From Arsenophonus sp052174535 (GTDB lineage: Bacteria; Pseudomonadota; Gammaproteobacteria; Enterobacterales; Enterobacteriaceae): a DNA stretch of 19,067 nt. Below the pieces are notes generated by a model. It did not search any database and was not told the DNA's origin. It saw only the letters and a list, made by a program, of their open reading frames with translations. This document shows positions 18,693 through 19,067 of the stretch, piece after piece. Both the position numbers and the translations under genes were made by a program. The stretch's first letter is position 1. Each line of letters starts with the position of its first letter. The stretch spans positions 1 through 19,067 of the forward strand of contig JBQMRQ010000128.1 of the NCBI GenBank assembly GCA_052174535.1, given 5' to 3'.

Positions 18693-19067
18693 TTAAGTCA
18701 AGCGCGAATTAATCCACCCTTCAACTGAAGATAATGCAGTAGGAAGTGCTGTTATATTAGAGCCGCTTGCTTGAGCCATGTCATGACGACCACCCCCTTT
18801 ACCACCTACTTTTTTCGCAATAAATGAAATTAAATCATCAGCCTTTATTTTAGTAGTTAAATCATTGGTTACACCAACAATTAGATTGACTTTATCATTA
18901 CTTATAGTAGAAAGCACAATAATTGCTGATTTTAATTGATTTTTTAAATTATCAACAATAATACGTAGTTGTTTAGGTTCAGTGTTATTTAACTGAGTAA
19001 CTAACAGATTGATTTCATTAATTTTTTTAACTTGTTTACTTAAAGAAATGCTTTCTTGAACAGCTTG
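18693..19067 (-). CDS. alaS: Alanyl-tRNA synthetase, C-terminal end (5' part outside the window)
   Basis: AlaS charges tRNA-Ala; the window holds its last 124 residues, open to the right edge. The first part is the coiled region before the C-terminal domain (QLNNTEPKQLRIIVDNLKNQ). The rest is the C-Ala domain, including VNLIVGVTNDLTTKIKADDL and the hallmark GGKGGGR followed by HDMAQASGS. It ends SVEGWINSRLT, as in the E. coli protein (SVKGWVSAKLQ). The frame is intact over the visible part. The internal GTG at 18917 is not a start. csrA follows on the same strand. Confidence 0.96.
   Translation of the reverse strand, partial: QAVQESISLSKQVKKINEINLLVTQLNNTEPKQLRIIVDNLKNQLKSAIIVLSTISNDKVNLIVGVTNDLTTKIKADDLISFIAKKVGGKGGGRHDMAQASGSNITALPTALSSVEGWINSRLT

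Noticed and set aside
1..19067. Search for CRISPR arrays, toxin-antitoxin pairs, phage genes or other multi-gene systems
   Set aside because: No regularly spaced repeats and no paired small open frames with signals were seen. The repeated sequences are explained by IS256 and IS1595 copies.

Overview
The window looks like chromosome of an AT-rich, heavily degrading member of the Enterobacterales, most likely an insect-associated endosymbiont in mid-reduction (the pattern seen in Arsenophonus-like or Serratia symbiotica-like genomes; genus not settled). The intact proteins (BamC, GapA, PncA, CsrA, AlaS C-terminus) are close to their E. coli counterparts in length and motifs. Together they cover only about 3.26 kb of 19.07 kb, roughly 17%. 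The rest is eroded DNA in which stops and frameshifts occur in all frames. Much of it can still be read as dead genes or dead insertion sequences.

Layout. 1-4956: eroded DNA without an intact gene. It holds the 3' tail of an IS256-type transposase at the left edge and an IS1595-type remnant (1760-2830); the remainder is unrecognised. 4957-6408: IS256 copy A. 6460-10100: fossil of the enterobacterial bamC-dapA-gcvR-bcp locus, with bamC intact (-), dapA a pseudogene (-), IS256 copy B, a faint gcvR tail (+) and a bcp pseudogene (+). 10309-11718: IS256 copy D (-). 11782-17095: fossil of the gapA-msrB-yeaC / ansA-pncA locus, with gapA intact (-), an IS1595 remnant apparently split by IS256 copy E (-), msrB and yeaC pseudogenes (+), pncA intact (-) and an ansA pseudogene (-). 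17096-18217: IS256 copy C. 18305-19067: csrA intact (-) and the C-terminal end of alaS (-), the usual enterobacterial alaS-csrA pair.

The three gene blocks are far apart in E. coli, and here each join between blocks coincides with an IS256 copy. This suggests that IS256 expanded once, rearranged the chromosome and broke genes, and then died together with its targets. No IS copy retains an open transposase frame.

Functionally, what survives is core: outer-membrane protein assembly (BamC), glycolysis (GapA), NAD salvage (PncA), post-transcriptional control (CsrA) and translation (AlaS). What has been lost is lysine/DAP synthesis (dapA), glycine-cleavage control (gcvR), peroxide and methionine-sulfoxide repair (bcp, msrB), asparaginase (ansA) and a small conserved protein (yeaC). 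No tRNA, rRNA, CRISPR array or novel multi-gene system was seen. The interest lies in the fossil record of IS expansion and selective gene retention.
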